From JBBQSN01 sp038213835 (GTDB taxonomy: Bacteria; Actinomycetota; Actinomycetes; Actinomycetales; CAWJMD01), in assembly GCA_038213835.1 (NCBI GenBank), contig JBBQSN010000046.1, forward strand, positions 1 to 22,187: a DNA stretch of 22,187 bases, read 5' to 3'. Below the pieces are notes generated by a model, which did not search any database, was not told where the DNA came from, and saw only the letters and a list, made by a program, of their open reading frames with translations. Below, in pieces: positions 21,780-22,187 of this stretch. The first letter of the stretch is position 1. Every line of letters begins with the position of its first letter. The translations under genes were made by a program, and so were the position numbers.

Positions 21780-22187
21780 TCACACTCGCGTGAGGGGGAG
21801 CCGACTCACACCGGGACTGACTGGCGCTCGGCGGGCTCCGCCGGCCGGGCCCTGGGCGATCGTCTCGATGATGTCGAACACCCCGACCACGGCGAGGAGC
21901 CCGGCGGCCGTGGTCTGCGCCATCCCGTGGTCGTGCGCGGCGGGGACGAAGTGCGTACCGATCAGGCCGTTGGTGGTGGCGCCGCAGATCGCGAACCCGG
22001 AACGCCTGGACGGCGCGCCGGCGACCCGGTGCCGGTCCCCACGAGCACGCCCCAGGTCAGGACGAGGTGCCAGCTCTGCGTGGCGAAGGTGGCGAGCAGC
22101 GTCCCCGTGGCGACCAGCACCAGCGCGACGGCGGTGACCTGGCGCAGCCCGAACCGGTCCATCAGAGCCGCGGCGAACGGCGCGACG
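21780..22187 (-). pseudogene. MFS transporter gene with internal deletion and frameshift (partial)
   Basis: The gene enters from the right edge on the minus strand with VAPFAAALMDRFGLRQV, a motif A-like loop between helices, then a membrane helix and the glycine-rich GVLVGTGTGS. Family members continue with many more helices. Here the frame instead runs into unrelated residues and a stop at 21962. In another frame, from about 21995, FAICGATTNGLIGTHF and PAAHDHGMAQTTAAG are found, which belong near the second half of related transporters. The protein then loses similarity after FDIIETIAQGPAG and stops at 21780. An internal deletion of many codons plus frame change is the simplest reading. Confidence 0.75.

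Noticed and set aside
21607..21783. In-frame N-terminal extension of the MDR oxidoreductase
   Set aside because: The family begins at MSRAVVATGFGGPEVL. The extension has no similarity to it and includes upstream leader sequence.

Overview
The window is very GC-rich with strong third-position G/C bias. It has frequent GTG starts, stop/start overlaps of the ATGA or GTGA type, at least one probable leaderless promoter, an ECF41-type sigma factor and an Lsr2-type DNA-binding domain. Together these point to an actinobacterium. I cannot fix the genus from sequence alone. The region is an ordinary actinobacterial chromosome broken by an accessory patch and by several decaying genes.

Layout. 1-72: end of an unrecognised + strand gene. 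137-1141: ERCC4 nuclease fused to an Lsr2-like DNA-binding domain. 1313-3254: accessory patch with a HEPN/nucleotidyltransferase pair, a 3' fragment of tRNA-Arg(CCU) flanked by 19-bp repeats (probable integration site), and a truncated second copy of the nucleotidyltransferase that keeps only its winged helix; both copies carry the same operator-like repeats. 3369-6088: a 36-residue membrane peptide, a membrane GGDEF-EAL protein and a DUF5317 membrane protein, tightly packed on the minus strand. 6328-8220: an Lrp/AsnC regulator divergent from an M20 metallopeptidase, with an operator-like array between them. 8226-10844: minus-strand cluster with a hydrolase remnant, a DUF1059 protein, an ECF41 sigma factor, a DUF1761-like membrane protein and a DUF4287/SRPBCC-like protein; the sigma gene and the DUF1059 gene have identical predicted ECF41 promoters. 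11146-16664: acetyl-phosphate locus with a frameshifted TPP-dependent pyruvate oxidase-like gene divergent from phosphoketolase and acetate kinase. 16583-16690: antisense remnant of a short-chain dehydrogenase under the 3' end of the acetate kinase gene. 16709-18967: EAL-DICT-LOV-GGDEF protein, a probable blue-light c-di-GMP switch. 19152-21606: an unknown protein, a small acidic protein, a HAD phosphatase and an MDR oxidoreductase. 21780-22187: an MFS transporter pseudogene running off the window.

How the genes work together. Phosphoketolase splits sugar phosphates to acetyl-phosphate and acetate kinase turns that into acetate and ATP; the broken pyruvate oxidase-like gene would have fed the same pool. 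Two bifunctional c-di-GMP proteins, one membrane-bound and one with an intact LOV photosensor, may link second-messenger levels to membrane and light cues. The HEPN/nucleotidyltransferase pair looks like a self-regulated toxin-antitoxin module carried next to a tRNA-derived attachment site. The ECF41 sigma factor probably drives itself and the DUF1059 gene.
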